Source of the DNA: Speluncibacter jeojiensis
Lineage (GTDB): Bacteria; Actinomycetota; Actinomycetes; Mycobacteriales; Mycobacteriaceae
Reading direction: 5' to 3'
DNA: 43,793 nucleotides
NCBI RefSeq assembly: GCF_029589495.1
Contig: NZ_JAAIVF010000010.1
Coordinates: 1-43,793 of the forward strand
Part shown: positions 7,730 through 19,490 of the stretch, one piece after another
Position numbering within the stretch: the first letter of the stretch is position 1
Layout of the letters: every line of letters begins with the position of its first letter
Position numbers and translations under genes: made by a program
Notes under the pieces: generated by a model
Databases searched by the model: none
The model's input: the letters and a program-made list of their open reading frames with translations, nothing else
Told to the model about the DNA's origin: nothing

Positions 7730-9246
7730 GCGCCGCTCCCACGATCGCCCGGCCCCTGCACTGGGCCGCGCTCGCACGCGTGCCGAGCCTGACCGCCACC
7801 CTCGGCACCACCGCGGGCGCGACCGTCGCGCTGGCGCCGTCGCTGCTGCCCCGGTCCGCACCGGTGCAGGGCCTCGAGACCGGGCTGCTCGCAGCGGTCG
7901 GGCTGGGTCTGGCCGTCGGCATCCGCGCGCTGCTGCGCCTCACCTTCGGCCGGCGCGTCTGCGATCCACCCGACTCCGATCGGCCCTGCACGCACGCACG
8001 TCAGATGACCCGCGAGATCGGATTGGCCGGTGCCGTCCTCGTCGTGGCCGCGATGGTCGCCGTCGCAGCGAGTTGGCAGACCGGCCTGCGCGCGGCCATG
8101 TCGATGCCCGCCGTGGGGTCCGGCTACTGGATCGAGATGCTCACGATCGCGGCGACGACGCTCTCGACGGCCGCCGCGATCGGCTCCGCACTCCGCAGGG
8201 CGGTCGCGCGAACAGGCAGGATCCGCTGTGTTGCAGGACTGTTGACACTGATCACGCTCGGCACCACGTTCGGCGTGCCCGCGGCGTGGCGGTGGGCCGA
8301 CGCGCACTACACGCGGGCCGACGCGATCCTCGAGTCGACGACCGCCCGGCCGCACCTGACCACACGCACCGGCGGTCCCGGCACGCTCGTGCCGTGGTCG
8401 ACGCTCGGTGTCGAGGGGCGCCGGTTCGTCTCCGACGTCCGGCACCCGGCCGCTGCCCGGGTGTACGTGGGGATGGACAGTGCACCGACCGACGCGCGGC
8501 GGGCCGAGCTCGCGGTCGCGGAACTGCGGCGGACCGGCGGGCTCGACCGTAAGGCGGTGGTCGTGGCCGTCCCGACCGGGTCGGGTTGGATCGACGACGC
8601 GGCGGCGAACGCATTCGAACGCAGGTTCTCCGGTGACGTGGCCATCGTGGGCGTCCAGTATTCGGCCGTGCCCAGCTGGGTCGGCTATCTCTTCGACCGC
8701 GGGGGCGCCGTCGAGAGCGCACGGAACACGGTCGCCGCGGTCCGAGCCGCCCTCGACGCGCTGCCGCAGGATCGCCGGCCTGCGCTGTACGTGTACGGCC
8801 AGAGCCTGGGCTCGGTCGCGGGCAGCGCCGCCATCGCACAGGTACCGGTCTGCGGGGCACTGTGGGCAGGGCCACCCGCGGGAACCCTCGCACCGACGAG
8901 CACCGCGGTTCCGGGAAACACTGCAGTTCCGGGAAACACTGCGGTGCTGGCCAATTCGTCCGATCCGGTGGTGCGGTTCTCCCCCCGGCTGCTGTGGTCG
9001 CCGCCGCGCGCACACGGCACCCGCACCGATGCGCCGGTACCTCAGTGGTTGCCGCTGGTCGGCTTCGTGCAGACCGGCGTCGACCTGCTCTCCGCCACGG
9101 CGACACCGCCGGGGCACGGTCACGTCTACGGCGCCGGCCAGGGCGACGCGTTACCCGCGTGCCGCCCCGGCCGGTCCGGATCCGATCAGATGGCGGCGGT
9201 CGCCAGTTCGCCGCGCGCCGCCTCGTACGCCGCGCCGACCCGGTAG
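7726..9246 (+). CDS. Integral-membrane alpha/beta-hydrolase (Abhydrolase_9 type)
   Basis: A 506-residue protein. The N-terminal third has several membrane helices (for example [37 protein letters not shown] and a segment near 170-190). The C-terminal domain looks like the Abhydrolase_9 family, with the nucleophile elbow YVYGQSLGS (Ser360) and a PPGHGHVYG motif near the end supplying the likely catalytic histidine. This suggests a membrane-tethered esterase, lipase or acyltransferase; the substrate is unknown. GTG start at 7726 overlaps the stop of the PLA2-like gene. An 18-bp duplication near 8905-8940 gives [12 protein letters not shown]. The last 61 bp are antisense to the 3' end of gatA, and the last 30 or so residues look unconserved. 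Confidence 0.82.
   Translation: MSAAPTIARPLHWAALARVPSLTATLGTTAGATVALAPSLLPRSAPVQGLETGLLAAVGLGLAVGIRALLRLTFGRRVCDPPDSDRPCTHARQMTREIGLAGAVLVVAAMVAVAASWQTGLRAAMSMPAVGSGYWIEMLTIAATTLSTAAAIGSALRRAVARTGRIRCVAGLLTLITLGTTFGVPAAWRWADAHYTRADAILESTTARPHLTTRTGGPGTLVPWSTLGVEGRRFVSDVRHPAAARVYVGMDSAPTDARRAELAVAELRRTGGLDRKAVVVAVPTGSGWIDDAAANAFERRFSGDVAIVGVQYSAVPSWVGYLFDRGGAVESARNTVAAVRAALDALPQDRRPALYVYGQSLGSVAGSAAIAQVPVCGALWAGPPAGTLAPTSTAVPGNTAVPGNTAVLANSSDPVVRFSPRLLWSPPRAHGTRTDAPVPQWLPLVGFVQTGVDLLSATATPPGHGHVYGAGQGDALPACRPGRSGSDQMAAVASSPRAASYAAPTR
8905..8940. repeat. 18-bp in-frame tandem duplication
   Basis: Copies 8905-8922 and 8923-8940 differ at one base. They add a second AVPGNT hexapeptide to the loop following the nucleophile region of the hydrolase. 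Confidence 0.85.
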
Positions 9247-10670
9247 AGCCGCTCGTCGGCGAGCGCGGGCGCCATGATCTGCAGGCCGACCGGCAGCCCG
9301 TCGTCGGCCGACAGTCCCGACGGCACCGAGATCGCGCAGTTGCCGGCCAGGTTCGTCGGCAACGTGCACAGGTCCGACAGGTACATCGCCAGCGGATCGT
9401 TGACCTTCTCGCCGATCTTCCACGGGGTGAACGGGCTGGTCGGCGACACGAGCACGTCGGCCTGCTCGAACGCGGCCGCGAAGTCGCGGGCGATGAGCGT
9501 GCGCACCTTCAGTGCCTGCCCGTAGTACGCGTCGTAGTACCCGGACGACAACGCGTAGGTGCCGATCATGATGCGGCGCTTGACCTCTTTGCCGAATCCG
9601 GCGGCGCGGGTCGCGGACATCACCTGTTCGGCGCTCATCGATCCGTCGTCGACGCGCATGCCGTAGCGCATGGCGTCGAACCGGGCCAGGTTCGACGACA
9701 CCTCGCTGGGCAGGATCAGGTAGTACGAGGCGAGCGCGTGGGTGAAGTGCGGGCAGGACACCTCGATGACCTCGGCGCCCAGATCGGTCAGTTGCGCGAC
9801 CGCGGCGTCGAAGGACTGCAGCACGCCGGGCTGGTAGCTGTCCGAGTGCAGTTCACGCACCACGCCGACCTTGACCCCGCGCAGATCGCCGCGGGCACCC
9901 TCACGGGCCGCGGCGACGACCGGGCGGACCGGTTCGTTCACCGACGTCGAGTCGCGCGGGTCGTAGCCGGCGACGACCTCGTGCAGCAGCGCGGTGTCCA
10001 GCACGGTGCGACCGCACGGTCCGCCCTGGTCCAGCGACGACGCGCAGGCCACCAGCCCGAACCGGGAGACGGTCCCGTAGGTGGGCTTGACGCCGACCGT
10101 CGAGGTGACCGCCGCCGGCTGGCGGATCGAGCCGCCGGTGTCGGTGCCGATCGCCAACGGGGCCTGGAACGACGCGAGCGCCGCGGCCGAGCCGCCGCCG
10201 GAACCGCCCGGGATGCGGGTGGTGTCCCACGGGTTGCGGGTCGGGCCGTAGGCGGAGTTCTCGGTGGACGAGCCCATCGCGAACTCGTCGAGGTTGGTCT
10301 TGCCGAGCACCGGGATGCCCGCCTGGCGCAGCTTCGTGGTCAGCGTGGCGTCGTACGGCGACGTCCAGCCCTCGAGGATCTTCGACCCGCAGGTGGTCGG
10401 CATGTCGGTGGTGGTGAACACGTCCTTGAGCGCCAGCGGCACGCCGGCCAGCGCCGAGGCGGGCGCTTCCCCCGCCGTGCGCGCGTCGTCGACCGCCCGC
10501 GCCGCCGCCAGGGCCTGCTCGCCGGCGACGTGCAGGAAGGCGTGCACCTCGCCGTCGACCTGTGCGATGCGGTCCAGATGCGCCTGGGTCACCTCGACCG
10601 AGGAGACCTCGCCGGAGTGGATCCGGTCCGCCAGGTCTGCTGCGGACAGTCGGGTCAGCTCTGCACTCAC
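9186..10670 (-). CDS. gatA: Asp-tRNA(Asn)/Glu-tRNA(Gln) amidotransferase subunit A
   Basis: This 494-residue subunit is the glutaminase/amidase of GatCAB, releasing ammonia for transamidation. The amidase signature is complete: [12 protein letters not shown] with the catalytic Lys, [13 protein letters not shown] with the cis-Ser, and [12 protein letters not shown] with the nucleophilic Ser. The GTG start at 10670 overlaps the gatC stop as GTGA, so the pair is translationally coupled. The 3' end overlaps the convergent alpha/beta-hydrolase gene by 61 bp. Its partner gatB is transcribed separately from 3753. Confidence 0.97.
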   Translation of the reverse strand: MSAELTRLSAADLADRIHSGEVSSVEVTQAHLDRIAQVDGEVHAFLHVAGEQALAAARAVDDARTAGEAPASALAGVPLALKDVFTTTDMPTTCGSKILEGWTSPYDATLTTKLRQAGIPVLGKTNLDEFAMGSSTENSAYGPTRNPWDTTRIPGGSGGGSAAALASFQAPLAIGTDTGGSIRQPAAVTSTVGVKPTYGTVSRFGLVACASSLDQGGPCGRTVLDTALLHEVVAGYDPRDSTSVNEPVRPVVAAAREGARGDLRGVKVGVVRELHSDSYQPGVLQSFDAAVAQLTDLGAEVIEVSCPHFTHALASYYLILPSEVSSNLARFDAMRYGMRVDDGSMSAEQVMSATRAAGFGKEVKRRIMIGTYALSSGYYDAYYGQALKVRTLIARDFAAAFEQADVLVSPTSPFTPWKIGEKVNDPLAMYLSDLCTLPTNLAGNCAISVPSGLSADDGLPVGLQIMAPALADERLYRVGAAYEAARGELATAAI

Positions 10671-10966
10671 TGCTCTTCTCCCAGGATCTGCGGCACGGAG
10701 AACCGGTCTTGCTCGACGGCGGGCGCGGCCGCCAGGGCCTGCTCCGGGGAGAGCCCCGGGACCACGACGTCCGGTCGGGTCACATTGGTCACCGCCGCGG
10801 GGTTCGCCATCGGCGGCACGTGGTCCGCAGCCACCTCGGTGACCGTCTTGACGTAGCCGAGGATGGCGTCGAGTTGGCCGGCGAACTCGTCCAGCTCCAC
10901 ATCGCTCAGATCGAGTCGGGACAGCCGGGCGAGGTGCGCTACCTCGTCGCGGGAGATGTCAGGCAC
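10667..10966 (-). CDS. gatC: Asp-tRNA(Asn)/Glu-tRNA(Gln) amidotransferase subunit C
   Basis: A 99-residue protein of normal GatC length. It has the family pattern [19 protein letters not shown] at the N terminus, then [11 protein letters not shown], and a C-terminal [13 protein letters not shown]. GatC wraps around and stabilises the GatA-GatB interface. The start is GTG 10966 with AAAGGGG about 10 nt upstream as ribosome binding site. It is the first gene of the gatCA unit and diverges from the ACT-domain gene across a 247-bp intergenic region. Confidence 0.95.
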   Translation of the reverse strand: MPDISRDEVAHLARLSRLDLSDVELDEFAGQLDAILGYVKTVTEVAADHVPPMANPAAVTNVTRPDVVVPGLSPEQALAAAPAVEQDRFSVPQILGEEQ

Positions 10967-11213
10967 CGCGTGGGCCCCTTTCCGGCCGCGCGGGCCCGTC
11001 GGGAAGGTCTCGGACGACCACGCTCGGCGGCACCGATCCGCGAGGGATCACCGACCCGGTGGTCGTCGTCCAGCCTAGTTCGTGCGCCCGCACCGGCAGA
11101 ACTCAGCCGGGCACACGGGGACCCGGACGTGCGCGGGAGCACGCGCGCGCCGGCGATGAGACAATCATGGGGAATCGGGGGCACCGGGATCCCCATGCGG
11201 AAAGGGGTCTTTC
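10967..11213. promoter_or_regulatory. Divergent intergenic region, gatCA / ACT-domain gene
   Basis: The 247 bp carry the ribosome binding sites of both neighbours (AAAGGGG for each) and must contain both promoters. I see no clear -10/-35 pair and no strong operator palindrome here. Confidence 0.5.
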
Positions 11214-11867
11214 GTGTCGTACCTGCTACGGGTCGTGCTACCCGACCGTCCGGGCAGTCTGGGTGCACTGGCCGTCGCGCTCGGCTCGGTCGGCGCCGAC
11301 ATCCTCTCGCTCGACGTGGTCGAGCGCGGCACCGGATTCGCGGTCGACGACCTGATCGTCGACGTGCCCCGCGGGGCGCTGCCCGACACACTGATCACCG
11401 CCGCCGAGCAGTTGCCCGGCACCCGCGTCGACTCGATCCGGCCGTTCACCGGCATGCTCGACGCGCACCGTGAACTCGAGCTGATCGACCACGTCGCCGG
11501 CGCCGGCGGAGGCAATCGCCTGCAGGTGCTCGTCGACGAGGCCCCCCAGGTGCTGCAGGTGCACTGGGCCACCGTCGTCGACACCGACGACGGCGCCACC
11601 CGCCGGATCGTGGGCAGCGCCGGGGCGCCGGAGACGCCGGCCGGAGCCGTCGCCGGGCTGCCGCTGCAGCGCGCCGCGGTCCTCGACGCCACCGCCGACT
11701 GGGTGCCGCCGCTGTGGCAGGAACTCGACACCCAACTGGCTGCGGCGCCACTGGGATCGGGTAACCGCACGCTGGTGGTCGCGCGGACCGGCGGGCCGGC
11801 GTTCCGGCCGGCCGAGATCGCGCGGCTGGGCTACCTCGCCGGGATCGTCGCGACCGTGTTGCGCTAA
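11214..11867 (+). CDS. ACT-domain amino-acid-binding protein of unknown function
   Basis: A 217-residue soluble protein. Residues 1-75 form an ACT domain (YLLRVVLPDRPGSLGALAVA with the glycine at the ligand-binding turn, then ADILSLDVVERG and FAVDDLIVDVP). The remaining part, about 85-217, resembles a GAF-like or otherwise compact alpha/beta fold but I cannot assign it. ACT domains usually bind amino acids and control an attached or partner enzyme, so a sensor role is inferred. The GTG start has AAAGGGG at a good distance. A similar gene occupies the same place between gatC and ligA in mycobacteria (from memory, Rv3013). Its stop overlaps the convergent GNAT stop by 4 bp. Confidence 0.8.
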   Translation: MSYLLRVVLPDRPGSLGALAVALGSVGADILSLDVVERGTGFAVDDLIVDVPRGALPDTLITAAEQLPGTRVDSIRPFTGMLDAHRELELIDHVAGAGGGNRLQVLVDEAPQVLQVHWATVVDTDDGATRRIVGSAGAPETPAGAVAGLPLQRAAVLDATADWVPPLWQELDTQLAAAPLGSGNRTLVVARTGGPAFRPAEIARLGYLAGIVATVLR

Positions 11868-12367
11868 AGCCCGTCTGCGCCGGGGCGATCCAACACGCGC
11901 ACAAGCACTTCCAACGTGAGTCCGTCGACCGGCTGCCAATAGCGGTCCGGGTCGGGCACGAACCCGGCCCGGTCGTAGATGCGGCGGGCGGCCACCATGT
12001 TCGGCTGGGTGGACATCACGACCGCGCTGCGGTCGCGGCGGCGGGCGGTGTCCAGGACGTGCTCGACGAGCGCCGTGCCGACCCCGTGACCGCGACCGAC
12101 CGGAGCCACCGCGAGCATGCGGAACTCGAGCTCACCGGGCCGCGCGATGTCGGCGAACGGTGTTCCCGGATCGGCGAGGGTGACCGACCCGGCCAGCTGC
12201 CCGTCGACCAGGCCGACGACGAGCTCGGCCTGCTCGGCCCGGCCGGCCGCGTCCCGCAGTCGCTCCAGATAGGCGTCCTGCTCACCGAGCAGGTCGACGT
12301 AGGCGGCGGCAGTCTGCGCGCCGACCTCGTCCAGTTCGTCGGCGCGCACCCGGCGGATCTCGATCAT
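11864..12367 (-). CDS. GNAT-family N-acetyltransferase
   Basis: A 167-residue GNAT protein. The acetyl-CoA binding motif A is LAVAPVGRGHGVGTALVEHVL, followed by NMVAARRIYDRAGFVPD, the typical C-terminal GNAT end. I start it at ATG 12367 (MIEIRRVRAD), just after ligA, rather than at upstream in-frame codons inside ligA, because the GNAT fold begins there and GGAG directly precedes it. The substrate could be a small molecule or a protein N terminus and cannot be inferred. It is 7 bp from the ligA stop on the same strand. Confidence 0.88.
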   Translation of the reverse strand: MIEIRRVRADELDEVGAQTAAAYVDLLGEQDAYLERLRDAAGRAEQAELVVGLVDGQLAGSVTLADPGTPFADIARPGELEFRMLAVAPVGRGHGVGTALVEHVLDTARRRDRSAVVMSTQPNMVAARRIYDRAGFVPDPDRYWQPVDGLTLEVLVRVLDRPGADGL

Positions 12368-12374
12368 CTCCGGA

Positions 12375-14564
<2,190 letters not shown>

Positions 14565-14590
14565 TCCCAGGTCTACGACAGAGACGGCGG

Positions 14591-15112
14591 TCACGCGGCG
14601 GCGGCCTCGGTCAGCACCCCGAGCACCCCGCGCAGCCCCTCTCGGACCGCGGGATCGACGATCAGCCCGTCCGGCCCGACCGACTCGCGGGCGACCGGCA
14701 CCCGTACGCAGGCCCCCTCGACGACATGGGCTCCGACATAGCCGAGCACCAGCGCGAGCGTGGCGACGGCCCCGTCACCGCGCCCCGGCGGTGCGACGTT
14801 CACCCACGCGACCGGCTTGCCGGCGAGCTGCCCGCCGCCGACGGTCCAGTCGAGCAGGTTCTTCAGGCTGCCGGGCAGCGTTCCGGCATACTCCGGCGTG
14901 CAGAACAGCACCGCGTCGGCACCGTCGATCTGCGACAGCAGCGCGGCGACCGGCTCAGGCGGCGCAGCACCGTCGGGAACGAAGGCGGGCAACGCCGTCA
15001 GCCCGTCGAACAGCACACAGTCGACGTCGGCGACGCCTCGCGCGGTGCGCAGCGCCGCGGTGTTCGCCGACCCGGCCCGGGTGCTGCCCGACACCAACAA
15101 GATCGTGGTCAC
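14591..15112 (-). CDS. NADPH-dependent FMN reductase family protein
   Basis: A 173-residue flavodoxin-like protein. The FMN phosphate loop is LLVSGSTRAGSANTAAL near the N terminus, and the second conserved stretch is FCTPEYAGTLPGSLKNLLDW at about residues 70-90, typical of NAD(P)H:FMN or quinone reductases of this family. It probably reduces quinones, chromate-like electrophiles or free flavin in the cytoplasm; the physiological substrate is unknown. The GTG start at 15112 has GAGGGG a few bases upstream. It lies 38 bp before ligA on the same strand and 72 bp after the MetE-like gene. Confidence 0.9.
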   Translation of the reverse strand: MTTILLVSGSTRAGSANTAALRTARGVADVDCVLFDGLTALPAFVPDGAAPPEPVAALLSQIDGADAVLFCTPEYAGTLPGSLKNLLDWTVGGGQLAGKPVAWVNVAPPGRGDGAVATLALVLGYVGAHVVEGACVRVPVARESVGPDGLIVDPAVREGLRGVLGVLTEAAAA

Positions 15113-15184
15113 GATCCCCTCAACCTCGCCGCCCCGGCCGACATTCCGCGCGCGGCAGAGCGGCCTCGGCAGAGCGCGCCCGGC

Positions 15185-16228
15185 TCAGAGCCGCTCGGGC
15201 TCCTCCGCCAGCGCCGTGGCGACATCCCGGCACAGCCGCAGCGCCCCGCGGGCCCACGACAGGTCCGCTCCGGACAGCCCACAGCGCGGCGTCACCAGCA
15301 CGCGCTCGGCCAGCACGCCGCGCGCAAAGCCCAACCGGTCCACCAGCTTCAGTGCGACATCGGCCACCTCGCGCCAGGCCGGCGCACGGCCGTCGAGGGT
15401 GGTGGGCACCAGCCCGAGCATCAGCGTCACGCCCGCCTCGATCAGCTCCCCGACCCCGTCCAGGTCCGCCGCGGTCAGCAGGGGCGCATCGAACGACACA
15501 GCGGCGATACCCGACCGGCCACTCTTCAGGCCCCGCAACATCTTCCACGGGATTCCGGGGGCACAGCAGTGCAGCGCGACCGGCCTGTCCACCGTGGCGA
15601 AGACGTGTTCGAGCAGGTGCGCGACCTCCGGCTCGGGCAGCGCCGCAACCGAGTCGAAGGCGCTGCGACCGCGCAGGGTCCCGCCGAGCACCGCCGGCAG
15701 CTGCGGCTCGTCGAACTGCACCACGGCCCGCGCGCCGAGCCTGCGCTCGACCTCGGCCGCGTGTACGCGCATCCCCTCGGCGAGCGAATCGGCGATGTCG
15801 CGCAGGGCGCCGCGGTCGGTGAGCACCCGCTTGCCGCCGGTCAACTCCAGCTCCGCCCCCAACGTCAACGGCCCGGCGGACTGGAGCTTGATCACCCGGC
15901 CCGACCCGACCAGTCCGGCCCGTTCCCAGGCCTCCTCGAGCGCGTCGAGATCGCGGCGCAGGTGGTCGGCGGCGCCGCGGTGCACCGAGCCGACGTGCGG
16001 CACCAGCCGATAGCCGGTGGTCGAGAGGTCGATCGCGATGTCGACGAGCAGCGCACCGGAACGGCCGATCATGTCGGCCCCGACACCGCGCGCGGGCAGC
16101 TCGACAAGGTGCGGCAGCGCCTCGAGTTCGCCGATGACCGTCGCCGCGGCCTCGCGCGGATCCGTTCCGGGCCAGGATCCGATGCCGGTGGCCACCCCGA
16201 CCGGGTAGCCCGGCCGTTCCTCGCTCAC
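15185..16228 (-). CDS. MetE-C-like (cobalamin-independent methionine synthase type) protein
   Basis: A 347-residue protein matching only the C-terminal catalytic barrel of cobalamin-independent methionine synthase. The zinc ligands are visible: His220 and Cys222 in ALHCCAPG and a distal Cys316 in [19 protein letters not shown] at about 171-178 is the DEP motif of the family. Full-length MetE is more than 700 residues, so the folate-binding N-terminal half is absent. It could transfer a methyl group from another donor to homocysteine or another thiol; this is inference. The start overlaps the mnmA stop as GTGA, so it is co-translated with iscS-mnmA, a sulfur-handling context. Confidence 0.88.
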   Translation of the reverse strand: MSEERPGYPVGVATGIGSWPGTDPREAAATVIGELEALPHLVELPARGVGADMIGRSGALLVDIAIDLSTTGYRLVPHVGSVHRGAADHLRRDLDALEEAWERAGLVGSGRVIKLQSAGPLTLGAELELTGGKRVLTDRGALRDIADSLAEGMRVHAAEVERRLGARAVVQFDEPQLPAVLGGTLRGRSAFDSVAALPEPEVAHLLEHVFATVDRPVALHCCAPGIPWKMLRGLKSGRSGIAAVSFDAPLLTAADLDGVGELIEAGVTLMLGLVPTTLDGRAPAWREVADVALKLVDRLGFARGVLAERVLVTPRCGLSGADLSWARGALRLCRDVATALAEEPERL

Positions 16229-17310
16229 CCGCGGGACCCGGTGCCCGCGATGGTCCCGCTGCCGAGCACGATGTCGCCGTCGGCATCCGGAAGGTAGAGC
16301 ACCGCGGCCTGGCCCTTGGCAACTCCGGTCAGCGGTTCGCGCAGGTCGATGTCGATACCCGAATCACGCTGCTGCGCAACGGCTGCCGCAATCCCACCAT
16401 GTGCGCGGACCTGGACCACACACTCGACCGGACCGTCGGGGGCGTGCCCCGCCGTCCACACCGCGCGTTCGGCGCGGATCGACCGCACCCGCAACCGCTC
16501 CGCCGATCCGACGCGGACCACGCCGGTCTCCGGTTCGATCGCGGTCACGTAGCGCGGGCGGCCGTCGGCCGCGGGCCCCTCGACGCCGAGTCCCTTGCGC
16601 TGACCGATCGTGAATCCGTGGACCCCCTCGTGGCGCGCCAGCACGTCGCCGGTGTCGGCGTCGATCACCGCGCCCGGCCGCACGCCGATCTTCGCGCCCA
16701 GGAAGGCGCGGGTGTCGCCGGACGGAATGAAGCAGATGTCGTGGCTGTCCGGCTTGTCGGCGACCGCGAGTCCGCGGGCTGCGGCCTCCTCGCGGATGGC
16801 CGGCTTGGCGGTATCGCCGACCGGGAACATCGCCCGGGCGAGTTGTCCGGCGGTGAGCACGGCGAGCACGTACGACTGGTCCTTGTCCGCGTCGACCGCG
16901 CGGCGCAGCACGCCTCCGGAGAGCCGGGCGTAGTGGCCGGTGGCGACCGCGTCGAACCCGAGCGCGATCGCGCGGTCGGCCAGGGCGGAGAACTTGATCT
17001 TCTCGTTGCAGCGCAGGCACGGATTGGGTGTCTCGCCCGCGGCGTAGGCCGCGACGAAGTCGTCGATCACGTCCTCTTTGAACCGGTCGGCGAAGTCCCA
17101 GACGTAGAACGGGATGCCGAGCACGTCGGCGGCGCGCCGCGCATCCCCGGCGTCCTCCTTCGAGCAGCACCCGCGCGAACCGGTGCGCAACGTTCCGGGG
17201 GCGGTAGACAGCGCCAGGTGGACCCCGACCACGTCGTGTCCCGCCGCAACCGCACGTGCGGCCGCCACCGCGGAGTCGACGCCGCCGCTCATCGCAGCAA
17301 GTACACGCAT
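16225..17310 (-). CDS. mnmA: tRNA-specific 2-thiouridylase
   Basis: The 361-residue MnmA adds the 2-thio group to the wobble uridine of Lys, Glu and Gln tRNAs. It has the PP-loop [13 protein letters not shown] at residues 5-17, the cysteine segment [12 protein letters not shown] (Cys98, Cys101), and the second catalytic cysteine in [11 protein letters not shown]. The start is ATG 17310 ([10 protein letters not shown]), which shares its A with the iscS TGA stop (TGATG), so the two are translationally coupled. IscS, directly upstream, is the expected sulfur donor. The frame remains open far upstream, but that sequence is antisense-free shadow of iscS. Confidence 0.96.
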   Translation of the reverse strand: MRVLAAMSGGVDSAVAAARAVAAGHDVVGVHLALSTAPGTLRTGSRGCCSKEDAGDARRAADVLGIPFYVWDFADRFKEDVIDDFVAAYAAGETPNPCLRCNEKIKFSALADRAIALGFDAVATGHYARLSGGVLRRAVDADKDQSYVLAVLTAGQLARAMFPVGDTAKPAIREEAAARGLAVADKPDSHDICFIPSGDTRAFLGAKIGVRPGAVIDADTGDVLARHEGVHGFTIGQRKGLGVEGPAADGRPRYVTAIEPETGVVRVGSAERLRVRSIRAERAVWTAGHAPDGPVECVVQVRAHGGIAAAVAQQRDSGIDIDLREPLTGVAKGQAAVLYLPDADGDIVLGSGTIAGTGSRG

Positions 17311-18584
17311 CAGCTGTCCCCGTTCCGCATGGGCTGTCCCCAGACACCGACCGCCGCGGCGGACTCGAGGTCGCGCACGGCGCCACCGGCCATCCCCGCC
17401 GCCCGGGCACGCTCGACCACCTGCGGCAGTGCCGCGAGCAGCGTGTCGACGTCCCGGTCGGTCGAGGTGTGGCCGAGCGAGAAGCGCAGCGAGCCGCGCG
17501 CCCCGAGCCGGTCGACGCCCATCGCGACCAGCACATGGCTGGGCCGGGCCACGCCGGCCGTGCATGCCGAGCCGGTGGAGCACTCGATCCCGTTGGCATC
17601 GAGCAACATCAGCAGCGAGTCCCCCTCACAGCCGGGAAAGGTGAAGTGCGCGTTGCCGGGCAGCCGGTCCGCGCCGACCGGGCCGTTGAGCACCGCATCG
17701 GGTATCAGCTGCAGCACCCCGTCGACCAGTCGGTCGCGTAGCACCCGCTGGCGTTCGGCCTCCACGGACAGCTCGGTGACCGCCTCGCGCAGCGCCGCCG
17801 CCATGCCGACCACCGCCGCGGTGTCGGGGGTGCCCGACCGCACGTCGCGCTCGTGGCCACCGCCGTGCAGCAGCGGCACGCAGGCGACCTCGCGGCCGAG
17901 CAGCAGCGCACCGGCCCCGTGCGGTCCGCCGAACTTGTGGGCGGCCACGCTCATCGCGTCGAGACCGCTCGCGGCGAAGTCGACCGGCAGGTGGCCGACC
18001 GCCTGGATCGCGTCGCTGTGCATCGGCACGCCGAACTCGTGCGCGACCGCGGCCAGCTGCGCGATCGGCATGATGGTGCCGACCTCGTTGTTCGCCCACA
18101 TGACCGTCACCAGTGCGACGCTGTCGCCGTGCTCGGCGAGTTCCGCACGCAGCGCGTCCGGGGCGACAAGTCCGTCGCGGTCGACCGGCAGCCAGCTCAC
18201 CTCGGCACCCTCGTGATCCGCCAGCCACTGCACCGCGTCGAGCACCGCGTGGTGCTCGACCGCGCTCGCCAGGATCCGCCGGCGGCCGGGGTCCCGCGCG
18301 GACCGCGCCCAGTAGATGCCCTTGACCGCGAGGTTGTCGCTCTCGGTGCCCCCGGAGGTGAAGATCACCTCGGACGGTCGCGCACCGACGTCGGCCGCGA
18401 TGGACTCGCGTGCCTCTTCGACGTGCCGGCGCGCGGCCCGGCCGGAACCGTGCAGGGACGCCGCGTTGCCCACGGTCGCGAAGATCTCGTTCATCGCGCT
18501 GATCGCGGACGTTCGCATCGGGGTGGTGGCCGCGTGATCGAGGTAGGCCGGGCCCTCGATCGAGTTGCTGGCGAGAGAAGTCAT
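17310..18584 (-). CDS. iscS: Cysteine desulfurase (IscS/NifS type)
   Basis: A 424-residue PLP enzyme that removes sulfur from cysteine to form a protein persulfide. Visible residues: YLDHAATTP at the N terminus, His112 in [11 protein letters not shown]-binding Lys217 in [12 protein letters not shown], and the active Cys341 in [14 protein letters not shown] on the mobile loop. It should feed MnmA (coupled downstream) and possibly Fe-S assembly. Start ATG 18584; TATCCT lies 10 nt upstream, so the mRNA leader is at most a few bases. A 14-bp palindrome sits about 30 bp upstream of the start. Confidence 0.96.
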   Translation of the reverse strand: MTSLASNSIEGPAYLDHAATTPMRTSAISAMNEIFATVGNAASLHGSGRAARRHVEEARESIAADVGARPSEVIFTSGGTESDNLAVKGIYWARSARDPGRRRILASAVEHHAVLDAVQWLADHEGAEVSWLPVDRDGLVAPDALRAELAEHGDSVALVTVMWANNEVGTIMPIAQLAAVAHEFGVPMHSDAIQAVGHLPVDFAASGLDAMSVAAHKFGGPHGAGALLLGREVACVPLLHGGGHERDVRSGTPDTAAVVGMAAALREAVTELSVEAERQRVLRDRLVDGVLQLIPDAVLNGPVGADRLPGNAHFTFPGCEGDSLLMLLDANGIECSTGSACTAGVARPSHVLVAMGVDRLGARGSLRFSLGHTSTDRDVDTLLAALPQVVERARAAGMAGGAVRDLESAAAVGVWGQPMRNGDS

Positions 18585-18594
18585 GACGGTTGCC

Positions 18595-18600
18595 AGGATA
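18595..18600 (-). promoter_or_regulatory. Candidate -10 box of iscS
   Basis: TATCCT on the minus strand, 10 nt before the ATG at 18584, implying a leader of only about 2-4 nt. Confidence 0.45.
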
Positions 18601-18613
18601 GCCCGACTCCCGA

Positions 18614-18627
18614 CCCCGACGTCGGGG
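18614..18627. promoter_or_regulatory. Perfect 14-bp palindrome upstream of iscS
   Basis: CCCCGACGTCGGGG has no loop and sits just upstream of the candidate iscS -10 box, inside the expected spacer/-35 zone. It could be an operator; it cannot form a good hairpin terminator without a loop. Confidence 0.35.
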
Positions 18628-18656
18628 CAGGCTCGGCGACGATCATCGCCGCCCGC

Positions 18657-19490
18657 TCACGCGGCCAGCACCACGTCCTGCACACGTCCGGCCAGCGTGC
18701 GGCGGCGGTCGCCGCGCCGGCCCGGCGCCGTGGCGTCGTCATCCGGTCCCACCTCGACCGTCTGGACCGGCGGGGCGAGGCGTACCTCGACCGTGACCGG
18801 CCGGGACCGCAGCATCCGCAGCAGCGCCCGCGGCATCGTCTCGTCCCCGACGAAGCACGGCACCGTGGTGCACCGGCCCCGGTCGTCGACGTACCGCAGC
18901 GCGACCGGTTGCACCGGCACCCCGGCGTCGACCGCCGCCTGGAACAGCGCCGGCGCGAATGCGCCGTGCCGGAGCCCGCACCAGGTGGTCCCCTCCGGGA
19001 ACACCGCGACCGATCGCCCCGACCGCAGTGCTCCCGCCGCGGTGTCGACCACCGCCGGCAGCGATCGCAGGCCCGCCCGGTCGATCGGGATCACCCGGAT
19101 GCGGCGCGCCAGCGCCCCGATCAGCGGCCAACCCATCAGATCGGCCCGCGCCACGAAGGAGACCGGGCACACCGCGCTCACCGCCAGCACGTCGGCCCAG
19201 GACACGTGCCCGGCGACCAGCAGCGACGCTCCCCCGGCCGCCGTGCCGCGGTCGTCGCGGATCCGCAGGCGCAGTCCGAAGGCACGCAAGAGTGCGCGGG
19301 CATAGCCGCGCCACAGCCGCGCCCGGGCGCTCGCGCAGACCCTCGCGGGGACGAGTACCAGCGGGAGCGCCGACAGGGTGACCGCCACCGCCACCGCGCG
19401 GACGATCGCGCGGACCGCACCGCTGCCCCGGCGCAGCGTCGGCACGCACCCGGCGCCGCAGCCGCTGCTGGGCAGCCAGGCGTGGCTCAC
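18657..19490 (-). CDS. PlsC-family 1-acyl-glycerol-3-phosphate-type acyltransferase (OlsA-like)
   Basis: A 277-residue membrane-associated acyltransferase. A hydrophobic segment covers about 26-50; the catalytic H(X)4D motif is AGHVSWAD (His95, Asp100) and the substrate-binding FPEGTT is at about 164-169. I start it at GTG 19490, which overlaps the upstream GNAT-like stop as GTGA; earlier in-frame codons lie inside that gene. Pairing with the OlsB-like protein suggests that it adds the second acyl chain to an N-acylated amino acid, as OlsA does, but phosphatidic-acid synthesis is also possible. Confidence 0.87.
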   Translation of the reverse strand: MSHAWLPSSGCGAGCVPTLRRGSGAVRAIVRAVAVAVTLSALPLVLVPARVCASARARLWRGYARALLRAFGLRLRIRDDRGTAAGGASLLVAGHVSWADVLAVSAVCPVSFVARADLMGWPLIGALARRIRVIPIDRAGLRSLPAVVDTAAGALRSGRSVAVFPEGTTWCGLRHGAFAPALFQAAVDAGVPVQPVALRYVDDRGRCTTVPCFVGDETMPRALLRMLRSRPVTVEVRLAPPVQTVEVGPDDDATAPGRRGDRRRTLAGRVQDVVLAA

